Source: Maniola hyperantus (taxonomy: Eukaryota > Arthropoda > Insecta > Lepidoptera > Nymphalidae). Taken from it: a stretch of DNA of 64,000 nucleotides. Each line of letters opens with the position of its first letter. Within the stretch, counting starts at the first letter, position 1. The position numbers and the translations under genes are program-made. The notes beneath the pieces are model-generated. The model searched no databases. It had not been told where the DNA came from and saw only the letters and a program-made list of their open reading frames with translations. Below are positions 54,944 to 64,000 of this stretch, in pieces. The stretch lies in the NCBI RefSeq assembly GCF_902806685.2, contig NC_048554.1, positions 11,036,001 through 11,100,000 on the forward strand, given 5' to 3'.

Positions 54944-57900
54944 ATGTCTGCCCCCTCCGATAGCGCTGCGAGCCCTTCACCATGTGCGTGCACCAATATA
55001 TCGCTTATGCAATTGTTCCATGAGCTAAAACAAAAGTTTCCGGGCGTCCCCGACCATGTTGTGTCCAACACTATCGAGCTATACTGTCACGACAAGAAAG
55101 CTTGTGAGACACACCTCCATAGCGAAGTCAAAGCCTCCTTAACGCACGCGTACCATGCCTCCTCGTCGGCCGCAGCGCGCCAGCTCAGCAAGCTCCGAGA
55201 CAACCTCCCTCTCAAGTGCCGCAACCAGCCTGTAGTGCAATACCAAGTCGCTCAAACGACTGCCGTCGAGTCAACTTGCAAGGGTCCCCAGCAGGCTGTG
55301 ATCAGCAACAACATACAATCAGATGAAGAGAAACCCAAGTTAAACACAGATGCAAACCAAAATGTTGTTGAAAGTAAACCAAATGTCACAAACAATGCTC
55401 TGTCTCCAATAACTATTATAAACATTGACAACTGCTATGCAAAATATCATGCTGATTCACCAAGTGACCTGGAGTTGACCAATGAGGATAATACAGAAGA
55501 GAAGAAAATCCAACAGGATCTTATATCCAATGAATGCAAACAGACCGAGCAAATAAAGGATTGTGAACAACCCGAGAGCACCAATTACAAGATTCTTAAA
55601 AGCAATAAAGTAAAGTCTAATTTACACGAGAAGTTAGAGGGTAAGAAGGAGGTAAAAGAGAAAAAAACCATAAAGAAAGAACCACAGCCTGTATCCCCGC
55701 AAGAACCAGTTCCGCAAGAAAAACCCCAGCGACCTAACACGCTAAACTTTATCAAACCAAATCCAGACATTGCATTTAAAGAGAATTTAAAACAACCAGA
55801 AACTGAGAATTGTCGGACAGTCTCCCCCGCACCATCAGCACAAAAACCAGAGAGCAAAGAAAAAAAACTCGATCCAGGCTCCTACAGACCAGGGTATCCT
55901 TTAAACTTATCTGTCAATGTTAACTGTCATATGGACATTAGTCATGGTTACGGGTTAGAAGATTATGACAGTCCAAGAGCTATAACATCAGTTAATTTAA
56001 CAGTTTGTACTCCAACATCAAACATGGCGAGTCCGGTGAGGGATACGCGAGAGGAAGAAGGGGGGTTTGAAGGGCACGTGACTGTTACTGTGAGCCCTAG
56101 CACTGCGCGGCCGCAACAAGTGAGACGCAGGGCTCCGCCGCCGCCGCAGTCGTCGCGAATAGAGTCGCCCAGGCCCATGAGGGCAGCTCCTGAACCACCT
56201 GGACAATCTTATGGTAAGAATTTTTAATAGTATGTAAATTACATATCTACATTTAATTTAGTAAACACAAATTATAAAATTAACTATAGGGACTCCATTA
56301 CACACAAGAAACCATAAGCTTAGTGTGCTATAATCTACCAAAAAGATGACAAATCTGTATGACAATATGCACCACCCGTCCTTCCACTACTGCAGGCAAA
56401 GCAAGCCACCAAGTGAACAATGTTTACTTCACACAAAGCATCTCTTCTGGAGATCCATCCATCCTCTGGAGATGTAGACCTTATAACGCACAATGCATGG
56501 TGGGTGGTGCATATTGCGTGGATTATCAAACTAAGCTTATTGTTCCTCTTCCTATATACCTAGGGGTCAGCTTTTATACAAAGAAGGAAAAGTGCCTTAA
56601 TGTCCCATAGGAACTCTTTGTAATGTCTGAAACCCTGACTGAGATCAAGATTATCAGGCAAATATAAATTTCCAAGAACTTCTTAGTATTATCTACATAA
56701 TAAGCAAATTATCCGACTTTTCTTCAGTTATCTGGAAGCTTCTGTTTGCCCAGTACATATGGATACAGTACAGCCCAGTCAAAATATGGATACACTTGGT
56801 TACCCAATAAGCAAAAAAATATATAAGATGTAACTAAGCAAGTTTCCTAAGCAAGAATAACATTACATAACTATACTTTATTTAATTAAAATATAATGAT
56901 GTTTTGGTAAATTTCCTGCGAAATATCTAAATATATAAAAGCGAAATATTATGTATATTTGCTAACACATTATGCTAATTCAAATGAGAATGGGCAAATA
57001 TAAAAGTGAGGTGACTCAGTTAATATTGTCACAAAACTGGAAATTGATTGTGGTTTGCAATTATGTGGATTTCACTTTGTGAATACCTAACATGTCGATA
57101 AATAACATAGAGGCAAACCAGATTTTTTTTAGTCAATATTATAATTAACTAGCTAGTGCCCGCGACTTCGTCCATGTGGAATTAGTTTTTTTAAAAATCC
57201 CACGGGAACTTTTTGATTTTCCGGGATAAAAAGTAGCCTATGTCACTCTCTATGTCACTCTCCAGGTCTTTATCTATACCCATGCAAAAAATCGCGTCAA
57301 TCCGTTGCACCGTTGCGACGTGATTGAAGGACAAACCAACAAACAAACTTTCGCATTTATATAAGGGTACGGATGTTAAATTGATTAATTGCTATAGCTG
57401 TTGTTGTACCGTCATCTAAATATGTAAAAGGAAAAGGTGACTGACTGACTGACTGATCTATCATCGCACAGCTCAAACTACTGGACGGATCAGGCTGAAA
57501 TTTGGCATGCAGATAGCTATTATGATGTAGGCATCCGCTAAGGAAGGATTTTTGAAAATTCAACCCCTAAGAGGGTGAAATAGGGGTTTGAAATTTGTGT
57601 AGTCCACGCGGACGAAGTCGCGAGCATAAGCTAGTCTAAATATTTAAAAGGAAAAGGTGACTGATTGACTGACTCACTGATCTATCATCTCACAGCTCAA
57701 ACTACTGGACGGATCAGGCTGAATTTTGGCATGCAGATAGCTATTATGATGTAGGCATCCACTAAGGAAGGATTTTTGAAAATTCAACCCCTAAGAGGGT
57801 GTAATAGGGGTTTGAAATTTGTGTAGTACACATATAGTTTATGACTAAAATCGTCGTCGTCAGCCAATAGACGTCCACTGCTGGACATAGGTCTCTTGCA

Positions 57901-60684
57901 AGAATCTTGAGCTGCTTGTGTCCAACACCTCATGTCATTATAATGCTGCGTTTTCCAGTGCACAGTCGCCTTTCAATTACCTTGGCACCTTGATGTTTAT
58001 CGGTTCTTCAAGCAAGATTTGGTGAACTGTCTGTTAGTTGGTCTGTAGGTCGATTACGAAAAAGCTGCAGCAATAATTGGCGGAATTTATGTTGTTTTTG
58101 CTGCAAAAAATATTTTTTAGGGAATAGCGAGAGTGTCAGCCAATCAGAGGTGATTTAACGCATATTTTGTGGTTTAGCTGGGTCGAATTATCGTTAATAA
58201 TTTCAAAATCATCGTATTGTGGTACGTAGTTATTTACATTTATACAATCAAAGGTGATAGCGACGACCATCACACTATAGCTGTCATTTTATCGTAATCG
58301 AGCCCCATATGGTTTTCCTGTTAATCTCTATTTTGTTTTGATTTGATCACGTAACTGTAACAATTAAGTTACATTGGAAATGCTTATCTCTATTAATTTA
58401 TTACTACTATGTAAGTACAATTTCAGTACATGAAAAATAAAAATAAATAAATAACAATAACCTTACACCACCCGCTCAGTTACCCAATACTTCTTCTTCT
58501 TCTCTCTGGGCTGGTTTCCGCATTTAAACGTTTCCATCTGTTGTTCGTGACCCATGACTTATGAGGCCCATTAATGAAATAAACTGTCTAAAAATTCCAG
58601 ATCGCAACCTCATCGAGCGTCAAAAAGAGCGTCTAGCAAGATTAGCGTCAGCCCTAGCGCAGGAGAAGGGTTGTTTGGCCCAGCTGAACCGGGAGACGCA
58701 GATCCTGGCCGAGGCGCCGGCCTCGCCCAGCGCCGTGCAGATGTTGCGAGACTGTGTGGAGAGGCTGCGGGATGAGTGTGACACGCTTGCTAAGAGACTG
58801 GAGATGCGGGGTAGCGGTAAGTTGGTTTTAATTTAAAGTTACACTCAGCGTCAGCCCTTTTTTACAGGTGAGGGGAGGGGGGGATTCCTGGGAAAGACAT
58901 CGTGGGTTTCTGGCTACCTAAAACCCCCTCAGTGGCCACCCTCAGCGCATATTGGGAGGCCCCACCGTCAGCCATAGCGCAAGAGAAAGGTTGACCAAGA
59001 ACACGCAGATCCTGGATGTGCAAATCACGCACAATTTTATATTAATGCTAGCATACCTGTTAACTCTACAACTTTGTCTGTGTGGGTTCAGGTCTTTATC
59101 CTGCGGAAACTCTTTCATTTCCAGGATTAAAAGTATCCTATGTCTGTCCTTTTCCTCTTTCCCAATGCCAATGTGGAGTCACAAAACAATATGAAGAGTA
59201 GATAGACGGTTCGTGCGGCTAATTGGCACCGGCTCCAACAAAATATTACTATAGAACTACAATAACTCTTGTATACATAATATTGGGTAATAAATTAAAT
59301 TATTTTTTACTTTTTAGTGTTTGTGGTTATTGAAGTCGGTTTTTATTTTTTTTTGAAATTTTTTTATTTCAAGTTTTGTCTGCTAATAAATAATTTTTCA
59401 TTTTCAATTCCATCAAAAGGTAAAATACCTAAAAATGTTACTGGACTCGTTATAATATTTAGAAGCCATTGATTTGAAAGCATAGTGATTATGTAATAGG
59501 AGTATTATTATCTCCTTATCAGTATTGAATAGAGAAAAACCCAATGTAGTCATTTTTGTGATATGTGTTGATGTATATATTAATAAAAACAAGTAGACAA
59601 CTTATAAGCAGTGATAGCCTAGTGGTTAAGACCGCCTTCTTTTCGGGAGGTCGGGGATGCGATCCCGCGCACGCACTACTAACTTTTCTGAGTTATGCGT
59701 GCTTTAAAAAAAATTTAATGTCACTTGCTTTAACAGTGAAGGAAAACATCGTGAGGAAACCCCTGCCTGAGTTCTCCATGTTCTGAAAGATGTGTGAAGT
59801 CTGCCAATCCGTATTGGGCCAGCATGGCAGACTATGGGCTTAACCCTTCTCTTTCTGAGAGGAGACCTTTTCTCAGTAGTGGGCCGGTAATGGGTTGATC
59901 ATGACGATGAGGCTATTTAAAACGACAAATAACATTTCCTATAGTGTGGTAAAATAAGTATTCTAGTCTGAACACAAAGTATATGAGTGTGCGTTATAAA
60001 AAAATATAATAAACCAAGAAAATCCTTATCATTTAAATGTGAATTTTGGTAATATGAAAGTTTGGAAGTATGTGACGTAGAGATGTAGTTCTGTTTAATT
60101 TAGTAAATGCATGATAATAGGAATGACGACTACTAGTCACATCACTTTTTATCAAACGTTAAAACGCTCGCTTTGTATGGGAGCTTGTATGAAATACAGA
60201 TGTGACGTCATACACATTTATTTTGACGTACTTTTTTATTTAAAACGGTATTAGCAAACTTAAAAACTAGCAGCGAATTTTGGAAGATTCTGCTTAATAA
60301 TTACTGAGAAATAGTTTATGTTTGACCTAGGAATCATCCCCATTCTAAAAGTAATGTCCAATTTTTTGTTCACTAGCCCGGGTAATGGCCGGTGCAGAAA
60401 TGGACGACGCTGGCAACTTCTACAGCAATATCTACACGGGGCAGCGGCCCACCGCCTCGTGGCAGTGCCACATGTGCACCTTCCGCAACCACCCACTGCT
60501 GGACAAGTGTGAAGAGTGTGACATGCCCCGGATATTCGTAGGTACGTCCCCTGCCATGACCCACGACTCGGGGTTCGGCTCCTTCAGAGACAGGAATAGG
60601 AGAGGTGCTAATATACAGTCCACTGATGTCACAGATGCACCAATCTCTAATTTAGTCAGCGATTACCGAGCGGTTAATGTATAG
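54944..60684 (+). CDS. TAB2: TAB2/TAB3-like TAK1-binding adaptor (CUE domain, coiled coil, NZF zinc finger)
   Basis: Predicted 597-residue adaptor that links K63-linked ubiquitin chains to the kinase TAK1 in IMD/Toll-JNK-NF-kB-type signalling. Exons 54944-56213, 58601-58816 and 60377-60684; introns phase 1 with GT/AG ends. The N-terminal CUE domain is at about residues 19-60 (LMQLFHELKQKFPGVPDHVV). A long low-complexity, K/P/E/S-rich linker fills the rest of exon 1. A coiled coil at about 424-495 (RQKERLARLASALAQEKG) in exon 2 is the likely TAK1-binding region. The NZF finger at about 524-546 has W524, C526, C529, C540, C543 and the TF pair (530-531) used for ubiquitin binding in human TAB2. 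After MPRIFVG this form runs 46 residues on to the stop; human TAB2 ends just after the finger. A donor inside exon 3 (60541/60542) allows another C-terminus (exons 63022 and 63429). Confidence 0.88.
57155..57365 (-). repeat. AAATGCGAAAG-family repeat (minus), full length, TAB2 intron 1
   Basis: CTAGCTAGTGCCCGCGACTT to GACAAACCAACAAACAAAC and TTTCGCATTTATATAAG. Contains a short local duplication of TATGTCACTCTC. Confidence 0.8.
57415..57830 (+). repeat. Two tandem GACTGACTGATC-family repeats, TAB2 intron 1
   Basis: 57415-57635 and 57636-57830 are head-to-tail copies, almost identical (AAAAGGAAAAGGTGACTGA, GGACGGATCAGGCTGAA, GATGTAGGCATCC, CTAAGAGGGTG). The second is cut just before its last ~35 bases. 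High mutual similarity suggests recent local duplication. Confidence 0.8.
57850..58000 (-). mobile_element. RTE-like LINE 3' end fragment (minus)
   Basis: CAGCCAATAGACGTCCACTG then CTGGACATAGGTCTCTTGCA is the inverse of the well-known CAGTGGACG...GGCTG end of RTE-type elements. Short, non-coding. Confidence 0.55.
58040..58300. repeat. Interspersed repeat, CCAATCAGAGG family, TAB2 intron 1
   Basis: CAGCCAATCAGAGGTGATT and CTATAGCTGTCATTTTATCG (inverse of AAAATGACAGCT at 37030) identify the family of 2140 and 37010; here with a larger middle. Confidence 0.5.
58490..58560 (+). repeat. CTGGGCTGGTTTCCGCA family fragment before TAB2 exon 2
   Basis: CTCTGGGCTGGTTTCCGCAT and AACGTTTCCATCTGTTG match 14105-14375; ends about 40 bp before the exon 2 acceptor. 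Confidence 0.5.
59608..59915 (+). mobile_element. tRNA-derived SINE in TAB2 intron 2
   Basis: Head GATAGCCTAGTGGTTAAG, B-box-like GGGGATGCGATCCC, body and tail GGGTTGATCATGACGATGAG. No clear duplication; moderately old. Confidence 0.82.
60120..60330 (+). repeat. GACGTCA...ACTGAGAAATA repeat just upstream of TAB2 exon 3
   Basis: CAGATGTGACGTCATACAC, TTTTGACGTACTTTTT, TTTTGGAAGATTCTGC and TTACTGAGAAATAG match 12285-12450. Lies within 50 bp of the exon 3 acceptor. Confidence 0.5.
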
Positions 60685-63021
60685 CCTATAAAAATCCTTA
60701 CTAGATCTTGATTGGTGTTAGCTTCAATCCATTTATTATATGCTGTCAATGTATAGGCTATGTAACATCTGATGACTGACACTAGTTCCTGGAAAAGCCT
60801 ATGCCTAGTCGTGAGACATAAATTGATGATAATGTTGAAAAATTCATCAAAGTGACTTGATGTGTATAAAAGTACATTAAGTGTTTTAACTAAAACTCGA
60901 AGTGTTTTTTTACAAAGGAGGCTACTAAAGTACTAAAACAGTGTTGTGCGTGAACCTTAAACTTTAACCTAGCATGTGGCATGACCACTGTTTAAGAATA
61001 TGCCAGTTTGTATAAGACTTTTGGAAAGGAGGTTGGCATTTTCTTGTTTTTTTTGTCGTTGTTCCAAATGTTCCTGATTAATACTGGACATTTATTGCAT
61101 GTGTGTTCGACTGTTCGTCTGTTGTTATCTTTGAATTAACTTTTATATTATAAGATTTTAGATTTGTACTTGTGTGTATATACCAGAATATTTATCAGTT
61201 ACCGGGCTGTATTTATTATATTTGATGCCCGCGACTTCGCGTAGATTACGTGATAGGTTTTAATAAACCCGTGGGAACTATTATCCGGAATGCAAATAGC
61301 TTATGTCCGTTTCTGGGGCGCAAGCTATCTCTGTACCTTTCTTCAAAATCGGTTGAGCAAATAGCCCTGAAAAAGATAACTAACAAACTTTCGCATTTAT
61401 ATTGTTAAGTCATTTTAAACATATAATGATATATAAAGTGAAGTACCGATTTAATTACTTGATAGTAATAAATGTTCCCCTGAAAATAGGGAAATATACC
61501 AATCAGGCTACAGACTAGCCAAGGTGACCTTATCTAAAATTTAGAGCTATATGTACATATTTTTGAAGTCACCAATTTTTTACCTATATTATGTGATTTT
61601 AGCAACTTTGAATAATTGTAATATGACTTATAAAATTGCCTTATAATGTATATTGGTAGGTATGTGATAGAGGTTTATTAATGTAAGAAAACTATGAAAT
61701 TTTATGAGATACATGTATATTTGTTACATTACTTTATAAATATTAGGTTATTATCAATATTTAATAATATTTATTTGTTTTGACTATTATTATTACTATT
61801 AGGCTGAGTAATAAATAAATACATCACTTGTTATCTGGTCAAATTCGAGGCATCACAAGATCTCATTCAAAGACTATTTGAGCGCCTTGCCAAAAAATGA
61901 ATTATAAAATTATATCATACATTTTTCAGGCATTCTCTAGCCACATCGTATTTTTAAAATATTGCTCAACTTGCTGTTTTGCTCAGATTAGAAAAATGTA
62001 ATACATCACTTTTTACATTAAAAACAATATTATAGGTACCTATTATAAGTGCCTTTAACATTATCATTTATTTAAAAGTAATATAGTATATTCTTTTTTT
62101 TGGGAATTATATGAAATGGATTTATAGAAGTAAAATAATAAGTAATGACTTAAAATAATATAGAAATCCCAAGCTAATACATAGTTATTAAAATATTTAG
62201 ACTGCAATTTAAAAGCAATAAAGTATTAAGTAATTGAGATTGATTGATGGTGCTGTATAGACAGACAAATTTTATTATTGTATGCATAATATTTACTTAT
62301 TTAACATTCCAATTTTTTTATAATGGAGTCGCAATTTATATAGACAATTTTAATGTACCTATACTGAAAGATCACAATTAAATTAAGGTGGTAGATAAAA
62401 AAAATACACTTTTATACCTAGGTAAATAATATATTTAGCCGAAGAGCAATGATATAATCGTTATCACAATATTTTATCGAATTTAACTGTGATTATAAAA
62501 AATTTTTTTGCTTCCATAATTATGAAAATGGATTCTATACTTATTGCCTCCTATAAAGACTTTATACTAATAAAAATGTTAGTCTTGATTTTGTGGAGAT
62601 GATTTTTTTATGTATGGTTTTGAAAAATCTATTGACAAAACTTGTTTTTTAAAAAGAAATAAAGCAGGAAATTACAATTTTATGTATTTAGATATTGCAC
62701 ATACATATAAGAGATTGCAAATTAAGATTTTACTGTTGAATTTGTTTAATAGGTATACTTAATAGGCAATGTGATCAATCCATTTTTAATAATGTTTATT
62801 GAATGAGAATAAAAAGTTAGCGAAATAAAATATTCTTGCTTTATTTGTATTTTTACAAAAATCCTCCAATTTAATTTCGAACAGGGTAAGTACTTTTTTA
62901 TTCATGCCTAACGCTTCATTGTCTGTAGTGTTTTTTGATTGTGCCGCTGTTTTATTTTAATCTGTACTATGTATTCGTTATCTGTACAGTTATAAACATA
63001 TTTTCATTACTTTCCACGCAG
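60685..63021 (+). other. Probable long 3' UTR / intron of TAB2-like gene
   Basis: AT-rich, no further gene. Contains a degraded minus repeat of the CAGCTAGT group at 61225-61405 (GATGCCCGCGACTTCGCGTA, AACAAACTTTCGCATTTATA). Several AATAAA motifs; the pair near 62811-62830 is followed by T-rich sequence and could end the longer transcript. Confidence 0.45.
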
Positions 63022-63069
63022 TTCGATCGCCCGAAGGAATCACAGTTCGCTTGATGCCAGGTCGACGGA
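63022..63069 (+). CDS. TAB2: Candidate alternative coding exon of TAB2-like gene (penultimate)
   Basis: Preceded by a strong acceptor (TTTCCACGCAG) and followed by GTGAGT. If the donor inside exon 3 at 60541/60542 (GTAG|GTACGT) is used, phase 1 joins exactly and the frame reads MPRIFV followed by VRSPEGITVRLMPGRR. 48 bp, leaving phase 1 for the next exon. Not proven without transcripts. Confidence 0.5.
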
Positions 63070-63428
63070 GTGAGTATAATATTGATATTTTTTAAGATAA
63101 CCATTATGAATTAAAAACAAATAAGTACCCAAACAGCATGAATGTGTAACATAGTCGAGGAGGGGAACGGCGCACCATTGGCAAGTAGACTAAAAATGCG
63201 CCGAATTGAGAATTTCTTCCTTTTGGAAGTCAGTTTAAAATGGTGGAGCCGTCAAGCAAGGATCAGAGCGGAGAGCCTTTACTTTTGGTTTAGTGAGCGA
63301 TACGCCTTACAAATATGCTGTTCTGTTTAAAGGCTCTTATTACCGTATTTAGAACTTTCAAGTAGATATGTTTTAAGTAGATAATGGGGTGAATAATTGG
63401 CTTTCAATACGAAATTTTCTATTTTCAG

Positions 63429-63454
63429 AAATTGTGCGGTCGTGGGTTTTATGA
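63429..63454 (+). CDS. TAB2: Candidate alternative terminal coding exon of TAB2-like gene
   Basis: Acceptor CTATTTTCAG precedes it. In phase with 63022-63069 it reads KIVRSWVL then TGA, giving a 574-residue alternative protein. Phase agreement across three joins is the main support. Confidence 0.45.
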
Positions 63455-64000
63455 AACAGGGCGGCAAAATTCAGTGAAATGTATTTTTAAGAGAATCCTA
63501 TCTTAAGTGCAGTGGGATCAGTAGAATTAACTATCTGTGATATTCGCATTTGGTAGCTTTAATATTTTTTTGTTGAGTTTGATACGCACATTCCAAAAAA
63601 AATATGTTTTATTTAGGTTCTTTTGTTGGTAATGTTAAGAACTGTGAGGATTACTTTCTTTTGGAGGGAATTTTATTGGTAGTTTGAAAAAATAATTCTT
63701 ACTTATGTTTTAGCTTTTTATTAAATATCGATTTGACATTGCAAAACATATATTTTTTGTATGGGTGGCTACCCAAAAAAGAGATAAACGTTGTTTAAAC
63801 GTGGCTATGAGAGAGCCTCGACTTGATTTGATACAATTTTGGTTTTTCCTTTCCCATTCTCAGTGAGTGCTCTGCTGTACCAAATGCGAATAACTTCGTT
63901 ATTTTCATTTAAAACACTGCTGCACTTAAGGTGGATAGGGAAATTGTATTGTTGTTATATATAAATATAAATATTAGTACCTATAATATAATTTAATTAA
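63455..64000. other. Right edge, non-coding
   Basis: Nothing recognised; could be 3' UTR of the alternative TAB2 transcript. Confidence 0.3.

Overview
The window is nuclear DNA of an insect, almost certainly a butterfly or moth (Lepidoptera). The DNA is AT-rich, the genes are split by introns, and most of the sequence consists of repeat families typical of lepidopterans: tRNA-headed SINEs with ATG/ATC-repeat tails, the family carrying the phrase GGGTTCCGTACCTCAAAAGG, and a family ending in a GCGGGCATCAGCTAGT-like phrase. No species can be named from the sequence alone.

Layout. Positions 1-35700 hold no gene I can support. They are a bed of transposable-element remnants with some well-preserved insertions: a 5'-truncated LINE with a 15-bp target-site duplication (983-1397), an element made of two LTRs in inverted orientation (4212-6667), a 521-bp miniature LTR retrotransposon (8542-9062), several SINEs with clear duplications, and many foldback elements or palindromes. 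Positions 35776-50335 carry two tandem, same-strand copies of a D-2-hydroxyacid dehydrogenase of the glyoxylate/hydroxypyruvate reductase (GRHPR) type. Each has seven exons with matching intron phases, and the second copy has a predicted signal peptide. A decayed HARBI1-like transposase lies between them. Positions 52929-53940 (minus strand) carry a complete three-exon LAMTOR3 gene. Positions 54944-60684 (plus strand) carry a TAB2/TAB3-like adaptor gene with CUE domain, coiled coil and NZF zinc finger, and phase-compatible alternative 3' exons at 63022-63069 and 63429-63454.

How the genes relate. The GRHPR pair would reduce glyoxylate and hydroxypyruvate, in the cytosol (copy 1) and possibly in a secretory or other compartment (copy 2). 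LAMTOR3 (Ragulator scaffold of the late endosome/lysosome, mTORC1 and MAPK signalling) and TAB2 (ubiquitin-reading adaptor of TAK1 in innate immune signalling) are divergently arranged about 1 kb apart. No operon-like relation is implied.

Exon boundaries were set by hand from GT/AG sites, reading-frame phase and family similarity. Repeat boundaries marked approximate could move by tens of bases. Superfamily names are given only where target-site duplications or protein remnants support them.
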